A DNA stretch of 64,000 nucleotides from Okapia johnstoni (taxonomy: Eukaryota; Chordata; Mammalia; Artiodactyla; Giraffidae): NCBI GenBank assembly GCA_024291935.2, contig CM044309.1:3906001-3970000 (forward strand), read 5' to 3'. Of this stretch, positions 50,101 through 60,117 are shown piece after piece. The notes beneath the pieces are model-generated. The model was not told the DNA's origin. It saw only the letters and a program-made list of their open reading frames with translations, and searched no databases. A program made the position numbers and the translations under genes. Numbering within the stretch: position 1 is the first letter of the stretch; every line of letters starts with the position of its first letter.

Positions 50101-53100
50101 AACGTGCTATTTGCCACAATTTGGTCTCACAGGAACACAGTAACACACTGAAGGAGCATCCTTTTAACCATTAAACTGAAGGAGAGACTGTAGTTTGCCT
50201 TTCACCCCACTTCCAACCCAGGCTGCCAGCTCTGTGAAGGCCCGCCTCACCCACGTCCCGTCAGGGCTTCTTCCCTCTTCTCTCCCACCCCCAGGGCCTG
50301 GGCCCCTATTTTCCTCACTTCATTCCCAGCAACAACCTCCAAATGTACACCTTCACCTCGACCTTTCTTCTTCTATCCAGCCTCCACTCAATCTCAAGAA
50401 ATAATTCTATGAGGGGCTTCCCTCGTGGCTCAGACAGTAAAGATTCTGCTTGCAGTGCAGAAGACCTGGGTTCAGTTCTGGGCTGGGAAGATCCCCCGGA
50501 GAAGGGAATGGCTACCCCCTCCAGTGTTCTGGCCCGGAGAATCCCATGGAGAGAGGAGCTTGGAGGGCTACAGTCCACGGGGTCGCAAAGAGTGGGGCTC
50601 TATAAAACGCAAATATAATGCTGTCACCTCCCTGCTTAAGCGGCCTGTCATCTTGTTTTCTTACGTCTCCTCCCAAGCTCACTCTCACGCCATCATCACC
50701 TTCCTTCAGACCAAATACCAGCTCCTAAGCTGAACATGCAGGTTCTCCAAGATCTGATTGAAGCCTAATCCATCCTCATCTCTGTCTCTTTGTGCACACA
50801 TACAACCTCGCCACACAACAGCCTTTCTAAACAGCTTACTGTTTCCAGAACAGATACTCTCTGCCTCCCCCACAATGTCATCTCACCCCACTCAGCCTGA
50901 TTGAGATGCCTATCTCCTGCCTGATGTCCCACTAATAAGATTGATTCAAAGTTCAATACACTTGGGCTTCCCTGGTGGCTCAGATAGTAAAGGATCCGCC
51001 TGCAGTGCAGGAGACCTGGATTCGATCCCTGGGTTGGGAAGATCCCCTGGAGAAGGGAATGGCAACCCACTCCAGTATTCTTGCCTGGAGAATCCCATAG
51101 ACAGAGGAGCCTGGCCAGCTACCATCAATTGGGTCACAGAGTCAGACACAACTGAGCGATTAACACTCACTTTACTTTCACTTCAATACACTTTGAGCCC
51201 TGAAAAGTACTGAAAAGTGCCTCCTAAACCTTATGCAAAAGCTAGTCTTAGAAAGTTTGAAATGCAGGGGCAAACTACCCCTTCCAGCACATTCTACTGG
51301 CCAAAACAGACCACAAGGTCACACTGTATTCAAGAATAAGTAAAGAGACTCCCTTTCTTAGAATAAGCTACAAGATTTACTACAAAGGGTATAGATGCAG
51401 GAGGAAGTGAAGAATTATTGCCATAATTTCAATCAAGCAAAGGGACTGACCATTTTGAAATTTTTCTAAAATTTTTGTAGATGCTGTTGCTCTCACCTGG
51501 ACGGACAAAATAATCCCTTCTATGCAATGGGTCATTTCTTTTGGAATTTCAACTTCCGTATTTAGCAGCATGTGCTGTACAGTGCTTTCAGCATCCAGGA
51601 TGATCTTCACAGCAAGCCAAGAAGGACAACTGCCTTGGATCTTCTCTATGCTCAATAACCACTCCTGTCCAACCATGGCTGTTAGCCAGATAATCATCTT
51701 AACGTCCATTGTTATTCTAACCTCAGATTTAATCCATTTAATAAGATATTCAGGATTAGCCTTATGGTTTTTAAGAGGGCTACATATGATAGGTTTACTT
51801 AAACTAAGGTACCAGGAACCCAATCTACCTAGACCTTACAAGGTAAATCAAGTCTAAAATCTTAATATTAAACTTCTATTCTCTTTTGAAGACTATAATT
51901 TTTATTCTATATTAAGTGTTAGTGTTAGTCATTCAGTCATGTCTGACTCTTTGCAACTACCTGGACTGCAGCCTACCAGGTTCCTTTGTCCATGGGATAT
52001 CCCAGGCAAGAATACTGGAGTGGGTTGCTATTTCCTTCTCCAGGGGATCTTCGTAACCCAGGAATTGAACCCAGGTCTCCAGCAGTGCATGCAGATTCTT
52101 TACCATCTGAGGGACCAGGGAAGCCTTTTTTATTCTATATGGAATGCTTCTAACCAATCATGAGTCAAACTTTGAAACATCTGAACCAGACCTCCATTTC
52201 CCAGCTTACTAATGTGTAATTAACTGACTCATTGGAAAAGACCCTGATGCTGGGAAAGACTGAAGACGGGAGGAGAAGGGGATGACAGAGGATGAGATGG
52301 TTGGATGGCATCACCGACTCAACGGACATGAGTTTGAGTAAGCTCTGGAAGTTGGTGATGGACAGGGAGTCCTGGTGTGCTGCAGTCCATGGGGTTGCAA
52401 AGAGTCAGACACAACTGAGCAACTGAACTGAACTGAATGTGTAATTGGCCGTATGGGGTGCGTTTGGTTTGATTTTTCTAGAGTATAGTGTCGGAACTGA
52501 CTCTCTGTGAGGAAGATAAATGTTATCCTTTTCATCTTCTTTCAGGAGTTAGGCAATAACACTTTTGAGGGAAGAATCCTGACCCTGTTCAAAAGCATCC
52601 CCTCAGTCCATGACCCAGTGTCAACTCTTGTTGACCTGCGACCCATGACATGGCATTCTCTTCTTGAGTATGTCCTTGAAGGGTCTTCATTTTATCCAAC
52701 AAGATGGTACTCTAAACTTCAGTTTAGTTGATTCTAAAAATTTTGAACCTGAACTTAACAAAATGGAAGCACCATCCTCTAGGTGATGTCGGCAGGGCTA
52801 CTGTAGGTTCCTAAAGTGTCTTTGTGCAAAAAATAATAAAGCACCCCTGCTTCTAGGCAGACACAGCTCCACGCCCAGACGCAGCACCTGGTGAGCAGAG
52901 CACGAGCCAGATATCAGAGGGGTCTGCCCCCCTCAGAGGGGTATGCCTGTATGAGCCATGAACTACCTAAGCAGCCATATGCTTCCCAGGGGGCACAGTG
53001 GTAAAGAATCCACCTGCCAATGCAGCAGACATGGGTTCGATCCCTGGGTCAGGGAGATCCGCTGGAGTAAGAAATGGCTACTCACTCCAGTGTTCTTGCC

Positions 53101-56049
53101 TGGGGAATTCCACAGACAGAGGAGCCTGGCTGGTCACAAAGAGCTGGACACGATTGAGCAACTGACCATGCATGCAAACAACCATATGCAAAAGAAATAA
53201 AATCAAACTCTCATTTGAAAAAAAGACCATTCTGACAATAGTGTGGGAAGTGTATTAGAAGGAGGCATGGGCGTGACCTGGTCAGGTCAAACAGCTGGCA
53301 TAGATTTTCTTAGTTTTACTCCACTTAACTTCAGGAGAATCCTGGAGCTCAGAGACTAGGTAAATTACCCTAGTGGAAAGGATCAGGGATGGGATTTAAA
53401 CCACACATGCTAATTTCAGAAACCAAAATTTTGTTATATTTACTGAAAAGATAGTGATGAAATCTGTATTCTATAAAATATCCACTGAGGAAATTTTCTC
53501 TGATTTTAGCATCAGGAATACTTGGGCCTCTTCTAAACAATGGTTTAGCCTATGCCTTTCGGTGGCCTGCTTCCAGAATCTACATGAGGCTACGTGGCAT
53601 GCATTTTGTGAGCCAAATTCATTCTTTACCCATATTTATTTCCCTCATTTCTCTTTCTTATTGTCATTTATTTTGTCTTGGTAGAAAATAAGCCATATCT
53701 CGCTATAATGTAAATCCTAAAAGGTACCAGTCTTTGTAATATTTTGTTTTGTTTTGTTTCTTGACTGTGCTGGGTCTTCATTACAGTGCACGGGCTTTCT
53801 CTAGTTGCCACGTGCCAGCTTAGACACCCTGGCATGTGGGATCTTAATTACCTGACCAGTGACCAAACTCATGTGCCCTGCATTGGAAAGTGGATTCTTA
53901 ACCACTGCACTGCAAGGGAGGTCCTCAAGTAGTCTTTGTTCTACTCTCTAATTGTTTTATAAATATAATCCAGTGGTCAGTATAATTAAGATACTTCCTG
54001 GTTGTAGAGATTGGGTGGAAAGTAAATGATAGTCCCTTATTTCATGCCACTGACCATAAAACCACTTGAGTATGTTTACTGAAATCTGAATTCCCAGACT
54101 CACCCCAGGGGTTCTAATTTACTAGATCTTAGTTGGGCCTTAGGAATCTGTGTATTTATCAATTATCTTGGGATTCTTATGCAGAGAGGTCAACTGATCA
54201 TATTTTAAGAAACGCTAGTTTAGACAATCTTGACTTTCTTCCCCCCCAAAATGGATCCCTCTTGGCCATGCTTCTTGTTGAAAAGAGTGAACAATATCTT
54301 GGATTTCAGTCATCCATTTATTCAACAAATATGTAGTGACTACCTGCTGTTTCAGTTACTTTACTAGGCAGTTCAGAAAAATAAAGATGAATCTTTTCAT
54401 CAAGAATCTTCTTAGTCTCATAGAAGAGCAAGAAGTGTATACAAATTATTTTTATAAGGTTAACTAAGATATGTTATTTTGTTGAGCACATTCTACTGAA
54501 GTACACTGTATGCAATTCTGACAAAGACTTTAGAAGACCAGAAAAAACTCATTTTGCAAATGGGTCTCAGAGGACCCTTTGTTTTTTGAAACTCAGACTT
54601 TAAATGGTGTGTGTGTGTGTTTAGTCACTCGGTCATGTCTGACTCTACGATCTCATGGGCTGTAGCCCGTCAGCCTCCTCTGTCCATGGGATATTTGAGG
54701 CAAGAATACTGGAGTGGGTTACCATTTCCTTCTCCACACAAAACAGACATATTTCACGAAGATTTGATTGAAAGCCTCTGAACATATTTGTCCCTTAGCA
54801 CCTGCTGACCCACCACGTCCTTCCTTCGGTGGCTGGGGGGGCGTGGGGCCCTGAGGATCTCACTCTGCCATGATTGGGGTCTCCTTGGGATGGGCACTTG
54901 GGGAGCCACCTGCTGGCTCTTTTCTGCAAATGGGTCTGAAGATCAGATTAATTAGGTAGACCAAAGTTACACTGCTAGATACTGGCACTAAGCTTCCTGG
55001 AGAAGAACCTTCTTTATCTGTTTTAAATATCTCTGGAGAAGGAAATGGCAACCCACTCCAGTATTCTTGCCTGGGAAATACCATGGACAGAGGGGCCCGG
55101 CGGGCTATAGCCCCATGAGGTTGCAAAGAGTCAAACACAACTTAGCAACTAAACAACAATAACAATAACCCAAAGCACAGCACGTGCCACTTAGCATTTC
55201 AGTGAATACTTCTCAAAAGAACGAGCAATTAAAATAACAGAGGTTGCACTTCTAACCAGACTTTTCTGATTCCAGCGTTCCTGCTATTTCTATCACTTGA
55301 TGCTCCGCTGAGAAAGACTGGCAGATGCCCCATTAAAGAAGCACTATAAACAAATACTACAGTTATGACATGACTGGGTTTCCATATTCCCAAAAGTAGA
55401 AGTGCTTCAGTGACTAATACTAGGGTGACACAGCTAATTTTTATCTATGATGACGATGCTTGAATGTATTCTTTTTCTATGCTTGAAAATAAAGCACTAA
55501 TCTTAGTAAATAAAGCGACAATATCTGATGGCTAGAGTAGGCATTCTTGATAAGTATAAAATGAATAAAATTAAATAGTTTTACTTTTTTCCATTCAGTC
55601 TGCCTTTGATTTACTTTTTATAATGTAATACTGACACTCTCCCTCTAAATATATTTGAAAATATATTTGTAGTTTTCTTTCTGGTGTTTGGAAACACTTG
55701 CTCCAAAAGAAAGAGATTTTTCTCATGTTGTTTATAGAAACTTTTAGACAATGTCATCACTAATCTTGATCTTTTTTTTTTTAACTTTCAGGTGCCTTTG
55801 CCATTTATATTTGGATCCATAGGTATATCTTTGTTTCTGATTTTGACGCCAGTGATTAAAACTCCTAAAATGGAGCATGTCTATGGGCTTATCTTTATAT
55901 TCAGTGGACTCTTGTGTTACTGGATTCATGTTCATCTTAATCAACATTCTGTGTGTTTTGTCAAAGTCACCTGCTATTTACAATTACTGTTTAATGTTTC
56001 ACCACCTGAAGACCACAATGAAGGCATTTCAACAGAAAAAAAAAAATGA
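40500..56049 (+). CDS. SLC7A13: SLC7A13-like amino-acid transporter, copy B (4 coding exons)
   Basis: Joining 40500-41166, 48193-48324, 51481-51842 and 55792-56049 gives an open frame of 472 residues, close to the usual family length of about 470. Introns are GT..AG with the same phases as copy A (1, 1, 0). Visible motifs: TIGAGIF in TM1 (20-26), [10 protein letters not shown] (71-80), Cys121 in FYAGC as candidate heavy-chain disulfide, TM6 gate AYSGTS (211-216), [18 protein letters not shown] before TM11. Exon 1 identity to copy A is about 69% by hand count, with differences concentrated from TM3 to the loop after it. TM3 carries charged residues (RLATES) that copy A lacks. It is a paralogue kept open, not an allele or an assembly duplicate, because introns differ completely in size (7026, 3156, 3949 bp) and insertions. 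Whether it is expressed is not known from the sequence. Confidence 0.9.
41167..42705. other. Copy B intron 1, first part
   Basis: AT-rich intron with an old L1-like stretch near 41600-41800 and a run of 19 G at 42374-42392. No exon recognised. Confidence 0.4.
42374..42392 (+). repeat. G19 homopolymer
   Basis: Nineteen consecutive G bases in copy B intron 1. Long G runs are polymorphic and error-prone in assemblies, and can form G-quadruplexes. Confidence 0.9.
43085..43225 (+). mobile_element. Bov-A/Bov-tA SINE, head missing
   Basis: GGAGAAGGAAATGGCAACCC through GACACGACTGAAGCGACTTA, followed by a (GCA)n run. Confidence 0.8.
43226..43417 (+). mobile_element. Bov-tA SINE
   Basis: GTGGCTCAGCTGGTAAAGAA through GACTGAGTGAATTTCACTTT, in tandem with the preceding SINE. 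Confidence 0.88.
43418..43996. other. Copy B intron 1, unassigned
   Basis: With 42740-43080 this may be a single older element split by the two SINEs; no family recognised. Confidence 0.3.
43997..44330 (+). mobile_element. Tigger-type DNA transposon relic
   Basis: TACAGTAGTTCCCCCTTATC start, then CCAAGACCCCCAGTGG and CTGAAACCATGGATAATACT, as in TcMar-Tigger non-autonomous elements. The right end is degraded. Exact subfamily not assigned. Confidence 0.55.
44331..45719. other. Copy B intron 1, unassigned
   Basis: No exon or clear repeat; very AT-rich from 44930 to 45420. Confidence 0.4.
45720..46055. mobile_element. MER5-like hAT relic
   Basis: GGTAGCCACCAGCCATATGG, GAACATCTGAAATGTAGTCA and ATAAATGGCTCACAGTACAT resemble the MER5 hAT-Charlie group. 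Confidence 0.5.
46056..47804. other. Copy B intron 1, last part
   Basis: 46080-46330 is GC-richer and could be an old LTR. A MIR-like stretch at 47395-47480 (GTGGCTGTGTGACCTTGGGC) is convincing. No exon. Confidence 0.4.
47805..47990 (-). mobile_element. L1 3' end, antisense
   Basis: GTTGAGGCATAGTTAATTTA and ATGTGCTGTACAACATACCC are reverse-complement L1 3' UTR text. Ends about 200 bp before copy B exon 2. Confidence 0.6.
48193..48324 (+). CDS. SLC7A13: Copy B coding exon 2 (TM7)
   Basis: 132 bp, same length and phase as copy A exon 2. Begins [12 protein letters not shown] and ends TPKEIISA before donor CAG|GTATGA. An antisense L1 3' end lies about 200 bp upstream. Confidence 0.9.
48325..48885. 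other. Copy B intron 2, first part
   Basis: Includes a purine-rich GAGA tract at 48535-48660 (its complement yields chance serine/leucine-rich frames) and a MIR-like piece near 48760. Confidence 0.45.
48886..49022 (-). mobile_element. Bov-tA SINE, truncated
   Basis: GTGAAAGTGAAAGAAGAAAG through GGAGTGGGTTGCCATTTG. Confidence 0.85.
49023..50413. other. Copy B intron 2, middle
   Basis: AT-rich, then GC-balanced; 49945-50150 is the segment that resembles 63700-63930. No exon. Confidence 0.35.
50414..50600 (+). mobile_element. Bov-tA SINE
   Basis: GGGCTTCCCTCGTGGCTCAG through GGGTCGCAAAGAGTGG, inserted in a pre-existing sequence in copy B intron 2. Confidence 0.88.
50963..51185 (+). mobile_element. 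Bov-tA SINE, full length
   Basis: GGGCTTCCCTGGTGGCTCAG through CTCACTTTACTTTCACTTC; little diverged, about 300 bp before exon 3. Confidence 0.92.
51481..51842 (+). CDS. SLC7A13: Copy B coding exon 3 (TM8 to TM10)
   Basis: 362 bp, same length as copy A exon 3. Acceptor TTTTTGTAG, donor AAG|GTAAAT. Encodes [10 protein letters not shown] through [10 protein letters not shown] with ASQEGQLP conserved. TM10 differs most from copy A ([10 protein letters not shown] against [10 protein letters not shown]). Confidence 0.9.
51899..52140 (-). mobile_element. Bov-tA SINE with 14 bp target duplication
   Basis: Antisense copy flanked by TTTTTATTCTATAT at 51899-51912 and 52127-52140, 56 bp downstream of copy B exon 3. 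Confidence 0.93.
52211..52446 (+). mobile_element. Short BovB 3' end with 11 bp target duplication
   Basis: Strongly 5' truncated BovB (52222-52435) ending ACTGAACTGAACTG, flanked by AATGTGTAATT at 52211-52221 and 52436-52446. Confidence 0.93.
52447..52980. other. Copy B intron 3, unassigned
   Basis: No exon; 52540-52760 is diverged sequence of unknown origin. Confidence 0.35.
52981..53165 (+). mobile_element. Bov-tA SINE
   Basis: GCTTCCCAGGGGGCACAGTG through CACGATTGAGCAACTGAC. Confidence 0.87.
53745..53930 (-). mobile_element. CHR-type SINE
   Basis: GGCATGTGGGATCTTAATTA and GGATTCTTAACCACTGCACT are typical of an antisense CHR SINE. Confidence 0.75.
54607..54740 (-). mobile_element. Bov-tA SINE, truncated
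   Basis: GT run then TTTAGTCACTCGGTCATGTC through ACCATTTCCTTCTCCA. Confidence 0.85.
55034..55150 (+). mobile_element. Bov-A SINE fragment
   Basis: GGAGAAGGAAATGGCAACCC through GTCAAACACAACTTAGCAAC. Confidence 0.85.
55151..55791. other. Copy B intron 3, last part
   Basis: AT-rich; ends in a long T tract and TTTCAG acceptor of exon 4. Nothing else recognised. Confidence 0.45.
55792..56049 (+). CDS. SLC7A13: Copy B coding exon 4 (TM11, TM12, C-terminus)
   Basis: 258 bp after a strong polypyrimidine tract and TTTCAG. The first codon is GTG for valine (VPLPFIFGS). Ends with a lysine run from a short A tract followed by TGA. The tail is 12 residues shorter than in copy A. Confidence 0.88.
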   Translation: MPLPFIFGSIGISLFLILTPVIKTPKMEHVYGLIFIFSGLLCYWIHVHLNQHSVCFVKVTCYLQLLFNVSPPEDHNEGISTEKKK

Positions 56050-56530
56050 TCTTAAAGAAATATTTTTGTAAATAAGAAATTTTGCAATGTAAAATTTTTA
56101 GTGAATGAATACATTCTTATCTTAAAGATAAACTCTGTTTTAAACTATGCGCTCATAAACACAAAGCCTTCCACCTCCTGCCCAGTTCCCAACTACACAT
56201 ATCAGATTTACCTCCCACTCAGTTATGCACTCAGATTCCTTACAGTTCAAATTATTTTCCTTGTAATTGAAGCTTTAGCTCCCTAGTGTCCAATGTTTCT
56301 CACCATTTTTTTCCTGCTCAGAAATTTTAAATGAATGCACGCACACACAAACACACACAAAGTTAAAAGGGCATAATATGACTTAATCACTTAATTACTG
56401 CCTATTTCTGTGTGTAGAAAATATTATAATGCTGTATGCCTGAAATATTATATACTGTACACCTGAAACTGATAAAATGTTGCATGTCAATTATGTATCA
56501 ATAAAAAAATAAACAAATAAGCAAGCAAAA
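56050..56530 (+). other. Copy B 3' flank, candidate poly(A) signal in repeat-like DNA
   Basis: No AATAAA is seen near the stop codon; the first clear one is at 56500-56505 inside a stretch resembling an L1 3' end (ACCTGAAACTGATAAAATG then an A-rich tail). Copy B may therefore use a repeat-derived poly(A) site, which is an inference. Confidence 0.35.
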
Positions 56531-56929
56531 GAAAAACAAAGAATCATCGCCAGGAAGAGAAGTTCCTTGGTGAACAGGGCTTAGCGTATGGCAGACAGTT
56601 AATATTTGTTGAGTGAATGAATGTAAGGTGTATCTGCAAAACTAACAGAAAATATTGTAAATCTGAAATCTATATTAATAAACATTATTGCTTCCTACTC
56701 ACTGGTCTAAACTCTTCACAGTGATACCAATTAAAAGAAAATATTTTAATTTGGGGCCTCTGTGTTTAGCCTTTGTAAAGCAGGAAACGCTAAATCATGG
56801 CCCTCAAAAACATGTCCGTATCAATTAAGTTCATAACTAGTAAGAGAAGTTTGTCAAGATGTTTCTCAAATTCTGTGGGATCCTAAAATCAATGCATTAA
56901 GTGGCATTGAAAGGGGAAGAAAAGAACAT

Positions 56930-56987
56930 GCTTCTCAACACTAACGCTTCTCAACCCTAACACTTCTCAACACTAACGCTTCTCAAG
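56930..56987. repeat. 16 bp tandem repeat, about 3.6 copies
   Basis: GCTTCTCAACACTAAC at 56930, 56946, 56962 and a partial copy at 56978. Confidence 0.85.
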
Positions 56988-57217
56988 TCCGGTAATACTG
57001 AATCGACCATGACTTTATCTTATTCTGTTTCTAGTATAAACAAAAATAAAACACTATTTTTTTTTCAAAAGGGGACAGTGACATGAAAACTCATTGAAGA
57101 TTTTGAAATTGGGATGAGGGGAGGATTACTCGATATCCGGAAAAGTGCACCTTTCTGAGTTACTTGCACCTTTTATTGTCTTTAAGCTATTTTTAAACAT
57201 TGTTAAGTTGTAGAATG

Positions 57218-57275
57218 GGCTTCCCTGGTGGCTCAGTGGTAAAGAATCTGCCTGCCAATGCCTGCAGCCTGTGAT
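57218..57275 (+). mobile_element. Bov-tA SINE head
   Basis: GGGCTTCCCTGGTGGCTCAG through CTGCCTGCCAATGCCTG; the remainder is absent and unrelated sequence follows directly. Confidence 0.8.
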
Positions 57276-57910
57276 AGCACACACAAGCCTTACTAGGGCA
57301 ATGCTGTGCTTTGCAAGACACTTCCCAGAGGCCATAGCAAGGCACCATCCAGGAGGACGTGAAAGCAAGAAAATGCCTAGAAGAAAGGAGAAAGGGGGCT
57401 TGCCTGTCTAGAAGAGGTCACTCGGCAGCACAGCAGGCAGTCTCTGAGTCAGAGAGCCCCCAGGGGCAGCAGTGATGGGGAGTCGATATTGCCCTGAGCT
57501 TATCTTACTTGTGGCTAACAGATGTGCTGTGCACTTTCAAGGGGCATGCAAAGCAGGCAAGTTCTGAGCGGCTAAACATATCCTTTCTTGGGCTATGTGT
57601 TAAACATTTGAATGTTTAAAAACTTGAGTTTGGTGCTTGCTGGCTTTAGGGCTAATGTGCACTTTCAAGGGGCATGCAAAGCAGGCAAGTTCTGAGCGGC
57701 TAAACATATCCTTTCTTTGGCTATGTGTTAAACATTTGAATGTTTAAAAACTTGAGTTTGGTGCTTGCTGGCTTTAGGGCTAATGGGTCTCAACCTGCTA
57801 TGAGGAACCAAACAACCTAGAATCCAATATGCAGCGGTCACCTTTGGCTCCTTTATATAACATGGGTGAAATGGACAAAGCATCAGTACACCTTAGTTTC
57901 TCTATGGCTG
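57276..57910. other. GC-richer block, possible LTR, with internal duplication
   Basis: Composition and layout (a 128 bp direct repeat next to a TTTATATAA-like box near 57855) resemble a retroviral LTR with duplicated U3, but no family was recognised and no flanking coding domain exists. Confidence 0.3.
57529..57784. repeat. 128 bp direct tandem duplication
   Basis: GTGCACTTTCAAGGGGCATG.. to ..GGCTTTAGGGCTAAT at 57529-57656 is repeated at 57657-57784 with a single visible difference (TCTTGGGC / TCTTTGGC). Confidence 0.93.
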
Positions 57911-58056
57911 ATCCTGCGACTGAATTAGGGCAGGAATAAATGTTTGAATTAATCAATAAATACACATTGGCTAAATTAATACGTATATATTAGGGGAAGA
58001 GTAGTAGCCTTACATTAATTTAATACTAGACTGGTCTGCATATATCCTCAGGGCCA

Positions 58057-58368
58057 ATTCAATTCAGTTCAGTCTCTCAGTCGTGTCCGACTCTTTGAGA
58101 CCCCATGATTCGCAGCACACCAGGCTTCCCCGTCCATCACCAACTCCCGGAGTTTACCCAAACCCATGTCCATTGAGTCAGTGATGCCATCCAACCATCT
58201 CATCCTCTGTCGTCCCCTTCTCCTCCTGCCAACAATCCTTCCCAGCATTAGGGTCTTTTCCAATGAGTCAACTCTTCGCATGAGGTGGCCAAAGTATTGG
58301 AGTTTCAGCTTCAACATCAGTCCTTCCAATGAACAACCAGGACTGATCTCCTTTAGGATGGACTGATA
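58057..58368 (-). mobile_element. BovB LINE 3' fragment
   Basis: TTCAATTCAGTTCAGTCTCT through CTTTAGGATGGACTGA; one of the better-preserved short copies (open on the minus strand 58069-58329). Confidence 0.9.
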
Positions 58369-58384
58369 CAGATATTCTAATTAA

Positions 58385-58620
58385 TCCTAACTGTGGAGTA
58401 ATTATCTCTAATATGTGAGGAAATCAGTAGGTATGTCACATACATTGTCTCATTCAATACTATGGAACTGATCCTATAATATTAAACTGTTATCCTCATT
58501 TCATGGATGATGAAATGTGGATTCTTAAAAAAAATAACACAAGTTGCTGAAAACCATGCTGCAGGTAAATGGCAGAGTGGAATTCAAACCTCTGTTGACT
58601 TGAATGCAAAGCTTACATTC
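58385..58620. mobile_element. MIR-like element
   Basis: ATTGTCTCATTCAATACTAT, GTTATCCTCATTTCATGGAT and GGCAGAGTGGAATTCAAACC follow the MIR order. Confidence 0.6.
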
Positions 58621-58727
58621 TTTCCTTTAAACTACAACTTCTTCCCTAGCTACTCATCTACAAAGGACTATTTCAGAGTTAAATAATATCATTGCTATAC
58701 TTCCGGAGCAGACATCTCCACCCAGAA

Positions 58728-59073
58728 CTTTTGAAATCTTCCTTTCTTAATTAGCCGTGACTAACTTTTTCAGTGGCCTAGGTCATTAAAAAAAATAATA
58801 ATAATTAACATGAGAAACATTTTAACTCTGGCCTTCAAAGTGGTCGTCACAACATCCTATAACAATTTGCAAGTCAATCATTTTTTAAACCAACGAAGGT
58901 TTAATAATAAAATGCTTGCGGAAGGCTAAGATGGTGAAATTAAGGGAACGTCACTGTTTGGGGTGACTTCCAAGAATATGAAAGGAAAATGTAAAAACAC
59001 AGTAACTCATATGAAATCTTAAAATTATTTTTTCAGGATTTTAAAAAAGGAGGGGGGTGCAAAAGGTAAAAGC
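58728..59073 (+). promoter_or_regulatory. Relic C 5' flank, homologous to the A and B promoter region
   Basis: CTTAATTAGCCGTGACTAAC matches copy A, while AACATTTTAACTCTGGCC, CAAGTCAATCATTTTTTAAA and the TTTTTTCAGGATT near 59030-59041 match copy B. It therefore bridges the two intact copies. Confidence 0.55.
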
Positions 59074-59188
59074 AAGCAACTCCTGAAGGCAATAGGATTC
59101 CTCCTTGGAAACATTTTAATGTTGAGTGCAGCAACAGAAGCAGGAATCCTTGTGTCTTCAAAAGGTGTATTAAAATATGCCTCACTGA
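59074..59188 (+). pseudogene. Relic copy C: exon 1, first piece
   Basis: Close match to the first 115 bp of copy B exon 1 (CAACTCCTGAAGGCAATAGG onward). The base triplet at the start-codon position (59074-59076) is AAG instead of ATG. The conserved TM1 IGAG is changed by substitutions (ATAGGGGCA to ACAGAAGCA). The match stops at CCTCACTGA and resumes at about 61098 after a 1.9 kb nest of insertions. Confidence 0.85.
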
Positions 59189-60117
59189 CTCAGCTCCATG
59201 CTCTATGCCAACCTAAAGGGAAGGGTTGGGGGTGTGAATGGGAGGGAGACTTAACAGGAAGGGGAGATCCATATACCTACAGCTGATTCACACTGTTGCA
59301 CAGCAGAAATCAGCACTAAAGCAGCTCAGTTCAGTTCAGTTCTGTCGCTCAGTCGTGTCCGACTCTTTGCGACCCCATATATCGCAGCACACCAGGCCTC
59401 CCTGTCCATCACCAACTCCTGGAGTCTACCCAAATCCATGTCCATTGAGTCGGTGATGCCATCCAACCATCTCATCCTCTGTTGTCCCCTTCTCCTCCCG
59501 CCCCCAATCCTTCCCAGCATCAGGGTCTTTTCCAATGAGTCAGCTCTTCGCATAAATTGGCCAAAGTATTGGAGTTTCAGCTTCAACATCAGACCTTCCA
59601 ATGAACACCCAGGATTGATCTCTTTTAGGATGGATTGATTGGATCTCCTTGCAGTCCAAGGGACTCTCAAGAGTCTTCTCCAACACCACAGTTCAAAAGC
59701 ATCAATTCTTCGGCGCTCAGCCTTCTTCACCATCCAACTCTCACATCCATACATGACCACTGGAAAAACCATAGCCTTGACTAGACGGACCTTTGTTGGC
59801 AAAGTAATGTCTCTGCTTTTAAATATGCTATCTAGGTTGGTCATAACCTTCCTTCCAAGGAGTAAGCGTCTTTTAATTTCATGGCTGCTATCACCATCAG
59901 CAGTGATTTTGAAGCCCCCAAAAATAAAGTCTGACACTGTTTCCACTGTTTCCCCATCTATTTCCCATGAAGTGATGGGACCAGATGCCATGATCTTAGT
60001 TTTCTGAATGTTGAGCTTTAAGCCAACTTTTTCACTCTCCTCTTTCACTTTCATCAAGAGGCTCTTTAGTTCTTCTTCACTAAAGCAATTAACTCCCATT
60101 TAAAAAAATTTAAATGC
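59189..60117 (+). mobile_element. L1 3' end inserted in relic C, itself split by BovB
   Basis: ATGGGAGGGAGACTTAACAG, ACAGCTGATTCACACTGTTG and AAAGCAATTAACTCCCATTT are L1 3' UTR text lying between the two pieces of relic C exon 1. The BovB at 59324-60077 interrupts it. Confidence 0.7.
59314..60087 (-). mobile_element. BovB LINE 3' third with 10 bp target duplication
   Basis: Antisense BovB flanked by CACTAAAGCA at 59314-59323 and 60078-60087. Its minus-strand frame from 60099 to 59326 is open for 257 codons across RT C-terminal and tail sequence, the longest intact BovB stretch near the array, which indicates a recent insertion. Confidence 0.94.

Noticed and set aside
50963..51020. tRNA gene in SINE heads
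   Set aside because: Bov-tA and CHR heads are tRNA-derived but lack a foldable intact tRNA and continue into SINE bodies.
59326..60099. 257-codon minus-strand open frame
   Set aside because: RT C-terminal part of a BovB insertion bounded by a target duplication.
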